10,376 nt of DNA from Streptosporangiaceae bacterium. Lineage in GTDB: Bacteria; Actinomycetota; Actinomycetes; Streptosporangiales; Streptosporangiaceae. Location of the stretch: positions 1 through 10,376 of the forward strand of contig JAICWX010000304.1 of assembly GCA_025934635.1 (NCBI GenBank). Reading direction: 5' to 3'. Below, one piece after another: positions 4,820 through 9,922 of the stretch (within the stretch, counting starts at the first letter, position 1; every line of letters starts with the position of its first letter). The translations under genes and the position numbers were made by a program. Under the pieces are notes generated by a model. It was not told the origin of the DNA. It did no database searches and saw only the letters and a list, made by a program, of their open reading frames with translations.

Positions 4820-5629
4820 ATGAGCGGCGTGAGCAATGCACCCGTCCCGCGGTGGCGCCGCCTGCTGGCCGAGTTGCTGGGCAGCGCGTTCCTGGCCGCG
4901 CTGGTGATCGGGTCCGGGATCGCCGCGCAGCGGCTGTCGCCGGGTCAGGCGGGCCTGGAGCTGGCGGAGAACGCGGCGGCGACGGCGGCCGGGCTGTTCG
5001 CGATCATTCTGATGTTCGGGCCCGTCTCCGGCGGTCACTTCAACCCGGTGGTGTCCTTCGCCGACGCCGCCTTCGGCGGCCTGTCCTGGCGGGACGCCGC
5101 CGCCTACCTGCCCGCGCAGATCGCCGGGTGCACCGCCGGGGCGGTCACGGCGAACCTGATGTTCGCCCTGCCCGCAGTCAGCATCTCGGCCAAGCACCGG
5201 GCCTCCGGGGCGCACTTCCTGTCCGAGGCAATCGCCACCGCCGGGCTGCTGCTGGTCATCTTCGCCCTCGCCCGCTCCGGCCGCGGCTCGTCGGCCCCGG
5301 CGGCAGTAGGCGCCTATATCGGCGCCGCGTACTGGTTCACGTCCTCGACGAGCTTCGCCAACCCGGCCATCACCATCGGCCGGATGTTCTCGGACACGTT
5401 CGCCGGGATCGAGCCGGGCTCGGTCCCGAGCTTCATCGGCGCCCAGGTCATCGGCGGGGCCCTCGCCGTCGCCGTCATCAAGGCGCTGTACCCCGCCATC
5501 ACCTCGGCCGACGCCGCCAGCATCGTCGTCCCGCACGGCGCTGGCACCGCCGCAGAACCGGCACGCGCCGCCCATGACGGCGTACCGCCGTCCGCCAGCC
5601 AGCAGGCCGGCCCGGCACGGTCCGGCTGA
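4820..5629 (+). CDS. aqpS: Aquaglyceroporin (MIP family), AqpS-type arsenite channel
   Basis: A 269-residue channel of the major intrinsic protein fold with six membrane segments. The first half-helix motif is GGHFNPVVSF (71-80, NPV in place of NPA) and the second is SFANPAITIGR (178-188). In classical aquaporins an Arg follows the second NPA and narrows the selectivity filter. Here Ile184 occupies that place and Arg comes four residues later, so the pore may be wide enough for As(OH)3. AqpS-type channels in ars operons let arsenite made by ArsC leave the cell down its gradient. Context fits: arsRC is divergent next door and no ArsB/Acr3 pump is present in the window. Start: ATG 4820 (MSGVSNAPVPRWRRLL), with the first helix at residue 14 onward; longer frames upstream cover arsRC antisense. 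The last ~35 residues are Ala/Pro/Gly-rich and probably disordered. The gene is followed by the flavoprotein after 27 bp. Arsenite as substrate is inferred. Confidence 0.87.
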   Translation: MSGVSNAPVPRWRRLLAELLGSAFLAALVIGSGIAAQRLSPGQAGLELAENAAATAAGLFAIILMFGPVSGGHFNPVVSFADAAFGGLSWRDAAAYLPAQIAGCTAGAVTANLMFALPAVSISAKHRASGAHFLSEAIATAGLLLVIFALARSGRGSSAPAAVGAYIGAAYWFTSSTSFANPAITIGRMFSDTFAGIEPGSVPSFIGAQVIGGALAVAVIKALYPAITSADAASIVVPHGAGTAAEPARAAHDGVPPSASQQAGPARSG

Positions 5630-5656
5630 CCAGGCACCAGAACAGGAGAGACCATC

Positions 5657-7261
5657 ATGCACGTGGTCATGATCGGCGGCAGCGACGCCGGGATCAGCGC
5701 GGCCCTGCGGGCCCGCGAACTCGATCCGGCCGCCGACGTCACGGTGGTCCTGGAAGACGCCTACCCGAACTTCTCCGTCTGCGGCATCCCCTACTACGTC
5801 TCCGGCGAGGTCAGCCACTGGCGCAACCTGGCCCACCGCACCGCCGCCGACCTCGAAGCCGCCGGGATGCGGCTGCGGACCGATACCACCGCCCGGCGGA
5901 TCGACGTGGCCGGCCGCAAGCTCCTGGTCACCACCCCCGGCGGCGGCGAGGAGGTCCTCGGCTACGGCAAGCTGGTCATCGGCACCGGCGCCGTCCCGGT
6001 CCGCCCGCCGATCGCCGGCCTGTCCGGCCCGGACGCCCTCGGCCCCGCCGACGGGGTGCACCTGCTGCACTCGATGGGCGACACCTTCGCCGTCACGCGG
6101 ACCCTGGAGGAAACCGCCCCGGCCAGCGCGGTCATCGTCGGCGCCGGGTACATCGGCCTGGAGATGGCCGACGCCCTGACCGTCCGCGGCCTGCACGTCA
6201 CCCAGATGGAGCAGCTGCCCGAGGTGCTGCCCACCGTCGACCCGCAGCTCGGCGCCCTGGTGCACGCCGAGCTCGCCGATCACGGCGTGGAGGTCCTGAC
6301 CGGCACCACCGTCCGGGCCATCAGCCAAGCCCCGCCCGGCGGATCAGGACAGCTGGAAGTGCAGGCCACCGCGGCCGACGGCACAGTGGTGACACGCCTG
6401 GCTGGCCTGGTCCTGGTCGTCGTCGGGGTCCGGCCCGAGACCGCCCTGGCCGCCGACGCCGGGGCCACGCTCGGCGCCAAGGGAGCGATCGCGGTCGACC
6501 CGATGATGCGGACCGGCCTGCCCGACGTGCTCGCGGCCGGGGACTGCGTGATCACCCATCACCGGCTGCTCGGCCAGACCTACCTGCCGCTCGGCACCAC
6601 CGCGCACAAGCAGGGCCGGGTCGCCGGGGAGAACGCCCTCGGCGGCACCCGCCAGTTCGCCGGCAGCCTGGGCACCCAGGTCGTCAAGATCTTCAGCCAG
6701 GCCGCCGCCCGCACCGGCCTGCGCGACCACGAAGCCGCCGCGGCCGGGTTCGACCCGGTCACCACCGAAACCGCCGCCGATGACCACAAGGCCTACTATC
6801 CCGGCAGCCACCGCATCACCCTCCGGGTTACCGGCGACCGTGCCACCGGGCGGCTGCTCGGCATGCAGCTGTTCGGCCACAAGGACGCCGGGATCGCCAA
6901 GCGCGTCGACATCGCCGCGGCCGCGATGTTCCACGGCATGACCGTGGATGAGGTCAGCGACCTGGACCTGTCCTACACCCCACCGCTCGGCAGCCCCTGG
7001 GACGCCGTGCAGATGGCCGCCCAGGCCTGGGTCCGCCAGACCCGGACCCGCTTAACCTCTCCGCTCCATCCGCGAAGAAGCACTCATGCCAGCGCACATC
7101 GCCCGGCCTGCCTCCCGGCCCCGCGTCCCGCGCAACTGGCGACCCGCGCCGCGGCGGGTGGCCTGGGCGGTGGTGGCCATGAAGAAACGGAGCCGCCTCT
7201 CGGAATCGAACCGGTGACCTACGCATTACGAGAGGACCGGTCGCCTGCTCTGGTGGCTTGA
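5657..7261 (+). CDS. FAD/NAD(P)-dependent disulfide reductase-like flavoprotein (CoA-disulfide reductase/NADH oxidase type), with C-terminal run-on
   Basis: The first ~463 residues form a complete pyridine nucleotide-disulfide oxidoreductase. The N-terminal FAD site is MIGGSDAGISAALRARE (5-21); a single redox Cys, C42, lies in YPNFSVCGIPYY as in CoA-disulfide reductase and Nox proteins. The NAD(P) site VIVGAGYIGLEMADAL starts near 159, the second FAD motif is AAGDC (D296), and a C-terminal dimerization domain ends in LDLSYTPPLGSPWDAVQMAAQAWVRQTR (436-463). It would use NAD(P)H to reduce a thiol disulfide, persulfide or O2. In this operon it may supply electrons for ArsC recycling or act on an arsenothiol; that is inference. 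Start: ATG 5657 with AGGAGAG 6-7 nt upstream. The family ends near residue 463, but this frame adds about 71 Pro/Arg/Ala-rich residues and runs across the tRNA fragment at 7190-7232. A TAA in another frame at 7053-7055 lies where a native stop would be expected, so the end may be altered by a small indel. Confidence 0.85.
   Translation: MHVVMIGGSDAGISAALRARELDPAADVTVVLEDAYPNFSVCGIPYYVSGEVSHWRNLAHRTAADLEAAGMRLRTDTTARRIDVAGRKLLVTTPGGGEEVLGYGKLVIGTGAVPVRPPIAGLSGPDALGPADGVHLLHSMGDTFAVTRTLEETAPASAVIVGAGYIGLEMADALTVRGLHVTQMEQLPEVLPTVDPQLGALVHAELADHGVEVLTGTTVRAISQAPPGGSGQLEVQATAADGTVVTRLAGLVLVVVGVRPETALAADAGATLGAKGAIAVDPMMRTGLPDVLAAGDCVITHHRLLGQTYLPLGTTAHKQGRVAGENALGGTRQFAGSLGTQVVKIFSQAAARTGLRDHEAAAAGFDPVTTETAADDHKAYYPGSHRITLRVTGDRATGRLLGMQLFGHKDAGIAKRVDIAAAAMFHGMTVDEVSDLDLSYTPPLGSPWDAVQMAAQAWVRQTRTRLTSPLHPRRSTHASAHRPACLPAPRPAQLATRAAAGGLGGGGHEETEPPLGIEPVTYALREDRSPALVA
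7190..7232 (-). repeat. Partial tRNA-Thr(CGU) 3' half (att-site copy)
   Basis: Matches 9754-9796 in 41 of 43 positions; differences are C/A at 7199/9763 and G/A at 7214/9778. It covers the anticodon loop, variable loop, T-arm and acceptor 3' strand of the intact tRNA-Thr, in the same orientation. The two differences break two T-stem pairs, and no matching 5' half exists beyond 7232, so it cannot be a functional tRNA. This is the standard trace of integration into the 3' half of a tRNA gene. Confidence 0.85.
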
Positions 7262-7324
7262 CTTGCACAGACAGCACAGCGGATCGCGCCCGGAGCGCTG
7301 TTTACCCTGGGTTTTCACGGGCCG

Positions 7325-7346
7325 CCGTTCCACGATCCGTTCCACG
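7325..7346 (+). repeat. Tandem CCGTTCCACG direct repeat (left arm-type sites)
   Basis: Two identical 10-bp units spaced 12 bp apart, 93 bp inside the left tRNA fragment. The 9-bp core CGTTCCACG recurs only at the right island end in this window. Confidence 0.6.
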
Positions 7347-7552
7347 GTGGCGCGCTTGGGAGGTCAGTTCTCAACGCGGTCTCCCGCTGCCATACCCGGT
7401 CCGCAGACGGTTAGCGAGCAAAGGAGTCACGCTCGGGATCTTCTCCCGCAGATCCTCTTCAGGCAGGGCAAGCCGGCTGGCGGCGATTGCGCGTCCGGGT
7501 CTGTCACACGGCCTGCCCTGCGAGGCGGGCCGCCAGGGAGCCAGCGGCGTGG

Positions 7553-7578
7553 TACGCCGTAGTACAGAAGAGTATGAT
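7553..7578 (+). promoter_or_regulatory. Promoter and possible operator of the toxin-antitoxin operon
   Basis: TATGAT (7573-7578) is a good actinobacterial -10 and would start transcription at or next to the ATG at 7585. Upstream is the palindrome TACG-C-CGTA (7553-7561) followed by a GTAC repeat, a candidate site for antitoxin autoregulation. The -35 is poor. Confidence 0.4.
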
Positions 7579-7584
7579 TTGAGC

Positions 7585-7872
7585 ATGACATCTCCAGGTG
7601 GGCGGCCGACTAATATCAGTGTCCGCCAATTCGTGGCGGACTCCGGGGCCGTAACGCGCGGGCTGCGGCAAGGGCGCGCGTACACGCTCACTCTCAACGG
7701 TGAGCCGCTGGCAAAGATGATCCCGATCCAGCGGCGCCGGGCGGTCCCGAAGGATGAAGTTCTAGCTATCTTCGCCACGGCGCCGGTGTTCGACGTGGAC
7801 GAGCTCCATGCCGACCTGGACGAGGCCGTCAGCCAGGATCTGAGCGACCCATACGAGGGGACCGGCCTGTGA
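7585..7872 (+). CDS. Phd/YefM-family antitoxin
   Basis: A 95-residue protein. Residues 10-50 (NISVRQFVADSGAVTRGLRQ, then AYTLTLNGEPLAKMIPI) match the Phd/YefM DNA-binding fold, in which a short helix precedes a strand ending in P-x-A-x-hydrophobic. The C-terminal third is acidic (FDVDELHADLDEAVSQDLSDPYE, 74-90), the usual toxin-wrapping segment. It would neutralise the PIN toxin and repress the operon. Start: ATG 7585, probably leaderless behind the TATGAT box. The open frame continues upstream to 7258, but that part has no family features. Its last codons overlap the GTG of the toxin gene (7869), indicating translational coupling. Codon use is a little less GC-biased than in the ars genes (e.g. 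CTA for Leu near 7762), consistent with acquisition. Confidence 0.82.
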   Translation: MTSPGGRPTNISVRQFVADSGAVTRGLRQGRAYTLTLNGEPLAKMIPIQRRRAVPKDEVLAIFATAPVFDVDELHADLDEAVSQDLSDPYEGTGL

Positions 7873-8291
7873 CGGCGCACGACGCCGCCATCGTGGATAC
7901 CAGCATCATCGCCGCGCTCAAGCTCTATGACCCGGCCGAGCTGCCCGGCACGATCTTGATCACGGCGGTGACGCTAGGCGAGTTGTCCTTCGGCCCGCAC
8001 GCGACCGACGATCCGGTCAAGCGAGCCGGACGAGTGGCCGTGCTGCAACATGTGGAGGCCACCTTCGACCCGCTCCCGTACGATCAGGGCGCGGCCAGGC
8101 TCTACGGTCAGATTTGCGCTGCGGTGCGCGCGGCGGGACGGGAGCCGCGCAAACGAGCCTCGGACCTGATGATCGCCGCGACGGCAGCCAGCAACCAGCT
8201 CCCGCTCTATACGGCTAACCCAGGCGACTTCAAAGGCGCCGGAGGCTTCGTCGAGGTGGTCGGCCTCCAAGCGCGGCCGAACGATCTCTGA
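7869..8291 (+). CDS. vapC: PIN-domain toxin, VapC family
   Basis: A 140-residue PIN-domain ribonuclease. The acidic metal-binding set is visible: D10 in IVDTSIIAAL, E38 in TLGELSFGP, D99 in ASDLMIAATA, and the N117/D120 region in YTANPGDFKG. VapC toxins cleave tRNA or rRNA when released from antitoxin; the exact RNA target cannot be read from sequence. Start: GTG 7869 overlaps the antitoxin stop by 4 bp, the normal arrangement for such pairs. The length fits the family and no damage is visible, so the pair may be active. It stands close to the tRNA end of a putative island, where toxin-antitoxin pairs often stabilise mobile DNA. Its 3' end is 21 bp from the convergent tetR stop. Confidence 0.87.
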   Translation: MTAHDAAIVDTSIIAALKLYDPAELPGTILITAVTLGELSFGPHATDDPVKRAGRVAVLQHVEATFDPLPYDQGAARLYGQICAAVRAAGREPRKRASDLMIAATAASNQLPLYTANPGDFKGAGGFVEVVGLQARPNDL

Positions 8292-8312
8292 GTAAGCCTG
8301 ATTTCGGATGTG

Positions 8313-8960
8313 TCAGCCGATGCCGAGCAACTGCCAGGCCAGGGTGGCCTCCAGCCACCGCTGGAAGTCCTCGGCCGTCCAGCCGAGGCGGTGGACAAGG
8401 CGCAGGTAGACGTCGGAGGCCATGTAGTTGCTGAGGATGTCCTCGCCCCTTTGCGGGTCGAGTCCGGGCCGGAGCGGCCCCTTGCCGCGGATGATACCTA
8501 GCAGGATCCCGGCGCCGACGCGGCGCTGGCGCTCGCTGGTTTCCCAGAGCTCGGCCAGTTCGGGCTCGCCGGCGGCGGCGCCGCGCAGCACCTCGTCGAT
8601 GCGGGCGTAGCGGCCGGACAGGCCGCTGATGTGCGCGGCGATCAGGCGCAGCGCCGCCTCGGCCGTCTGGGCATCGCGGGCGTGCTGCACCGTGGGGCGC
8701 TGGGCGACCGGTACCGGGTCGTCGTCGCCGGCCATGGCGATGTCGCGTACGGCCTTGAGGAGCTGCGCCTTGTTGCCGACCGCGGTGAACACCGTTGGCT
8801 TGCTGACCCCGGCGGCCGCGGCGATCTCGTCGATGGTCGTGGCGCTGTAGCCCCGTTCCAGGAACCGCTCGCGGGCAGCGGCCAGGATAGCGGCTCGTGT
8901 CTGCCGGGCCTGCTCCTGCCTGCGCGGTGAGCGGTACCTGCGGGGCTTGACATCGGTCAC
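8313..8960 (-). CDS. TetR family transcriptional repressor
   Basis: A 215-residue TetR protein. The N-terminal DNA-binding domain is RQTRAAILAAARERFLERGYSATTIDEIAAAAGVSKPTVFTAVGNK at about 19-64, with the HTH near 42-61. The C-terminal ligand domain (about 90-215) is helical with no recognised ligand signature. Start: a GTG at 8958-8960 fits a leaderless transcript, because TAAGAT (8972-8967) is a good -10 seven bases before it. A TTG at 8966 would add two residues. It is divergent from the small gene at 9027 and the SnoaL-like gene, so those are its most likely targets. An imperfect palindrome lies between (8971-8990). Confidence 0.88.
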   Translation of the reverse strand: MTDVKPRRYRSPRRQEQARQTRAAILAAARERFLERGYSATTIDEIAAAAGVSKPTVFTAVGNKAQLLKAVRDIAMAGDDDPVPVAQRPTVQHARDAQTAEAALRLIAAHISGLSGRYARIDEVLRGAAAGEPELAELWETSERQRRVGAGILLGIIRGKGPLRPGLDPQRGEDILSNYMASDVYLRLVHRLGWTAEDFQRWLEATLAWQLLGIG

Positions 8961-8966
8961 GAACAA

Positions 8967-9005
8967 ATCTTACCGTAGACATATTCGTTAGATGATGAGT
9001 TAAGT
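8967..9005. promoter_or_regulatory. Divergent promoter region between tetR and the small gene
   Basis: Minus strand: TAAGAT (8972-8967) as -10 for tetR. Plus strand: TAGACA (8976-8981) and TTAAGT (9000-9005), spacing 18, as a possible promoter for 9027. The segment 8971-8990 is a loose palindrome (TACCG...CGTTA, 12 of 20 positions symmetric) that could be a TetR operator. Confidence 0.4.
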
Positions 9006-9026
9006 CAATGGAGAATGGAGCGGGAC

Positions 9027-9233
9027 ATGTCAGTCATCGTGATCGCCGAGACACCCGGCCTGGATGCCGAGGGGTACGAGCGGATCGTCAAGGAGCAAGG
9101 CCGTCGCGTCGATGAGCGGGCCGCCGAATTCGGCCGCGCGGTGCTCGCGCCCGCCACGCAGCGGGCGGGCCTCACGCCCAGCCGACCGCAGGTCTTCCCG
9201 CTGCACTGCGCCCAGACGCGATCGGAGGCCTGA
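9027..9233 (+). CDS. Small protein of unknown function, possibly truncated
   Basis: A 68-residue product. The N-terminus, MSVIVIAETPGLDAEGYERIV (1-21), looks like the first strand and helix of a small α/β-barrel (Dabb-like) protein, whose members usually run to about 95-105 residues. After residue ~30 the sequence becomes Arg/Ala-rich and I see no second repeat of the fold, so the gene may be shortened or frameshifted. Start: ATG 9027 has GGAG at 9017-9020 with 6-nt spacing. It ends one base before the ATG of the SnoaL-like gene and is probably co-transcribed with it under TetR control. I do not recognise a function. Confidence 0.55.
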   Translation: MSVIVIAETPGLDAEGYERIVKEQGRRVDERAAEFGRAVLAPATQRAGLTPSRPQVFPLHCAQTRSEA

Positions 9234-9234
9234 G

Positions 9235-9654
9235 ATGGCCGTCGCGACTCCCGAGGCACTGGCCGCCGCGTTCAGCGGCGCACTCAATGACGGTGACGCC
9301 GACGCGCTCGGCGCCCTGTTCACCAAGGACGCCCTCTTCGTCAACATCGCCGGGATGCGCATGCCGGGCCGGGACGGCATCATCGATGGGCACCGGTGGG
9401 CGCTCGCCGGGCCCCTTAAGGGCAGCACGGTCACGGTGGAGGACCTCGCGGTCATCCCCGTGCGGGAGGACCTGACCATCCTGCACGCCACCAGCGTGCG
9501 CACCCCCCGCGCTGACGCCCCGGCGAGTGGCCTGCCGCCCGGCCGCACCGTCCTGGTCTTCACCCTCGTCCGCGCGGACGGCGGATGGCTCGCGACCGCG
9601 GCCACCAACACCCCGATAGCTGCCCTGCCGACCGCCGCCCCGGGCCGGTTATAA
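9235..9654 (+). CDS. SnoaL-like / SgcJ-EcaC family protein
   Basis: A 139-residue protein of the cystatin-like α+β barrel (NTF2-like) fold. Landmarks are ALAAAFSGALNDGDADALGALFTKDALFVNIAGM (8-41), a middle helix region GRDGIIDGHRW, and C-terminal strands TVLVFTLVRADGGWLATAATNT. This layout matches the SgcJ/EcaC and SnoaL-like small proteins that bind or convert small hydrophobic compounds. No specific catalytic residues can be assigned. Start: ATG 9235 with GGAGG at 9224-9228, 6-nt spacing. The frame extending upstream to 9064 is overlapped by the preceding gene. It is likely regulated by the divergent TetR and may act on that repressor's ligand; this is inference. Confidence 0.72.
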   Translation: MAVATPEALAAAFSGALNDGDADALGALFTKDALFVNIAGMRMPGRDGIIDGHRWALAGPLKGSTVTVEDLAVIPVREDLTILHATSVRTPRADAPASGLPPGRTVLVFTLVRADGGWLATAATNTPIAALPTAAPGRL

Positions 9655-9671
9655 GCCGGATTCGCCCAGTT

Positions 9672-9696
9672 CGTGGAACGGGTCACTCGTTCCACG
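9672..9696. repeat. Perfect inverted repeat CGTGGAACG / CGTTCCACG (right arm-type sites)
   Basis: Nine-bp arms with a 7-nt spacer (9681-9687), 17 bp after the SnoaL-like stop and 58 bp inside the tRNA repeat. There is no T-tract, so a Rho-independent terminator is less likely, although a hairpin could form. Each arm carries the same 9-mer as the repeats at 7326-7334 and 7338-7346. Confidence 0.65.
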
Positions 9697-9754
9697 GCCG
9701 AGACCCGCGATCCAGCGGGCACGCCAAATTCTTTACTGACCTGCGGATACGTTG

Positions 9755-9828
9755 AGCCGCCTATCGGAATCGAACCGATGACCTACGCATTACGAGTGCG
9801 TCGCTCTAACCGACTGAGCTAAGGCGGC
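9755..9828 (-). tRNA. tRNA-Thr, anticodon CGU
   Basis: 74 nt folding as a full cloverleaf: acceptor GCCGCCT/AGGCGGC, D-stem GCTC/GAGC, anticodon stem ACGCA/TGCGT with loop CTCGTAA, T-stem ATCGG/CCGAT with loop TTCGATT, discriminator U. Loop bases 34-36 are CGU, which decodes ACG threonine codons. No CCA is encoded. Its 3' half is the insertion target implied by the copy at 7190-7232. TAGACT (9861-9856) could be the -10 of its promoter. Confidence 0.95.
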
Positions 9829-9908
9829 AACGCCGTCCGACTGGACGACCCGATGAGTCTACCGGAAGCTGTGCCCGTGTCCGGCCCGGCCAGCAGGGTT
9901 GCAGCTCG

Positions 9909-9914
9909 TAATAT
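9909..9914 (+). promoter_or_regulatory. -10 element of a leaderless transcript
   Basis: TAATAT, with the predicted transcription start at about 9921-9923, coincident with the GTG start at 9923. No Shine-Dalgarno sequence precedes this GTG. Confidence 0.45.
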
Positions 9915-9922
9915 CCTCAGGC

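Larger units (their letters stand above)
7262..7584. other. Non-coding stretch at the left island end
   Basis: About 320 bp with no credible gene. It holds two direct copies of CCGTTCCACG (7325-7334 and 7337-7346), and near its right end a small palindrome TACG-C-CGTA (7553-7561) just before the antitoxin promoter. Open frames here are arginine/serine-rich and lack family features. No terminator hairpin with a T-tract is visible. Confidence 0.6.
7190..9796. mobile_element. Putative tRNA-Thr-integrated island or remnant
   Basis: About 2.6 kb bounded by the 43-nt tRNA repeat. The intact tRNA is at the right end, with its 3' side facing inward, and the 3' fragment at the left end. This is the expected geometry for a tyrosine-recombinase element. 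Cargo: Phd/YefM-VapC pair, TetR repressor, a small unknown gene and a SnoaL-like gene. Four copies of CGTTCCACG lie near the two ends. No integrase, excisionase or replication gene is present, so it is either a deletion remnant, a passive element mobilised in trans, or one part of a larger array. Confidence 0.65.

Noticed and set aside
4808..6328. 506-residue minus-strand frame
   Set aside because: Antisense to the aquaporin and flavoprotein genes; composition is Gly/Asp/Arg-rich, typical of a GC-rich shadow.
7086..7217. 43-residue plus-strand ORF with a GAAGAAG upstream and an end in ...SRLSESNR
   Set aside because: It terminates inside the tRNA fragment; the SESNR ending is the typical chance translation of a tRNA T-arm antisense strand.
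7190..7275. A second complete tRNA gene
   Set aside because: Only the 3' half is present; two T-stem pairs are broken, and no 5' half that pairs is found beyond 7232.
7258..7584. N-terminal extension of the antitoxin
   Set aside because: No family features, and a good -10 box lies next to the ATG at 7585.
9672..9696. Rho-independent terminator after the SnoaL-like gene
   Set aside because: A hairpin is possible but no T-run follows; the same 9-mer at the other island end favours a recombination role.
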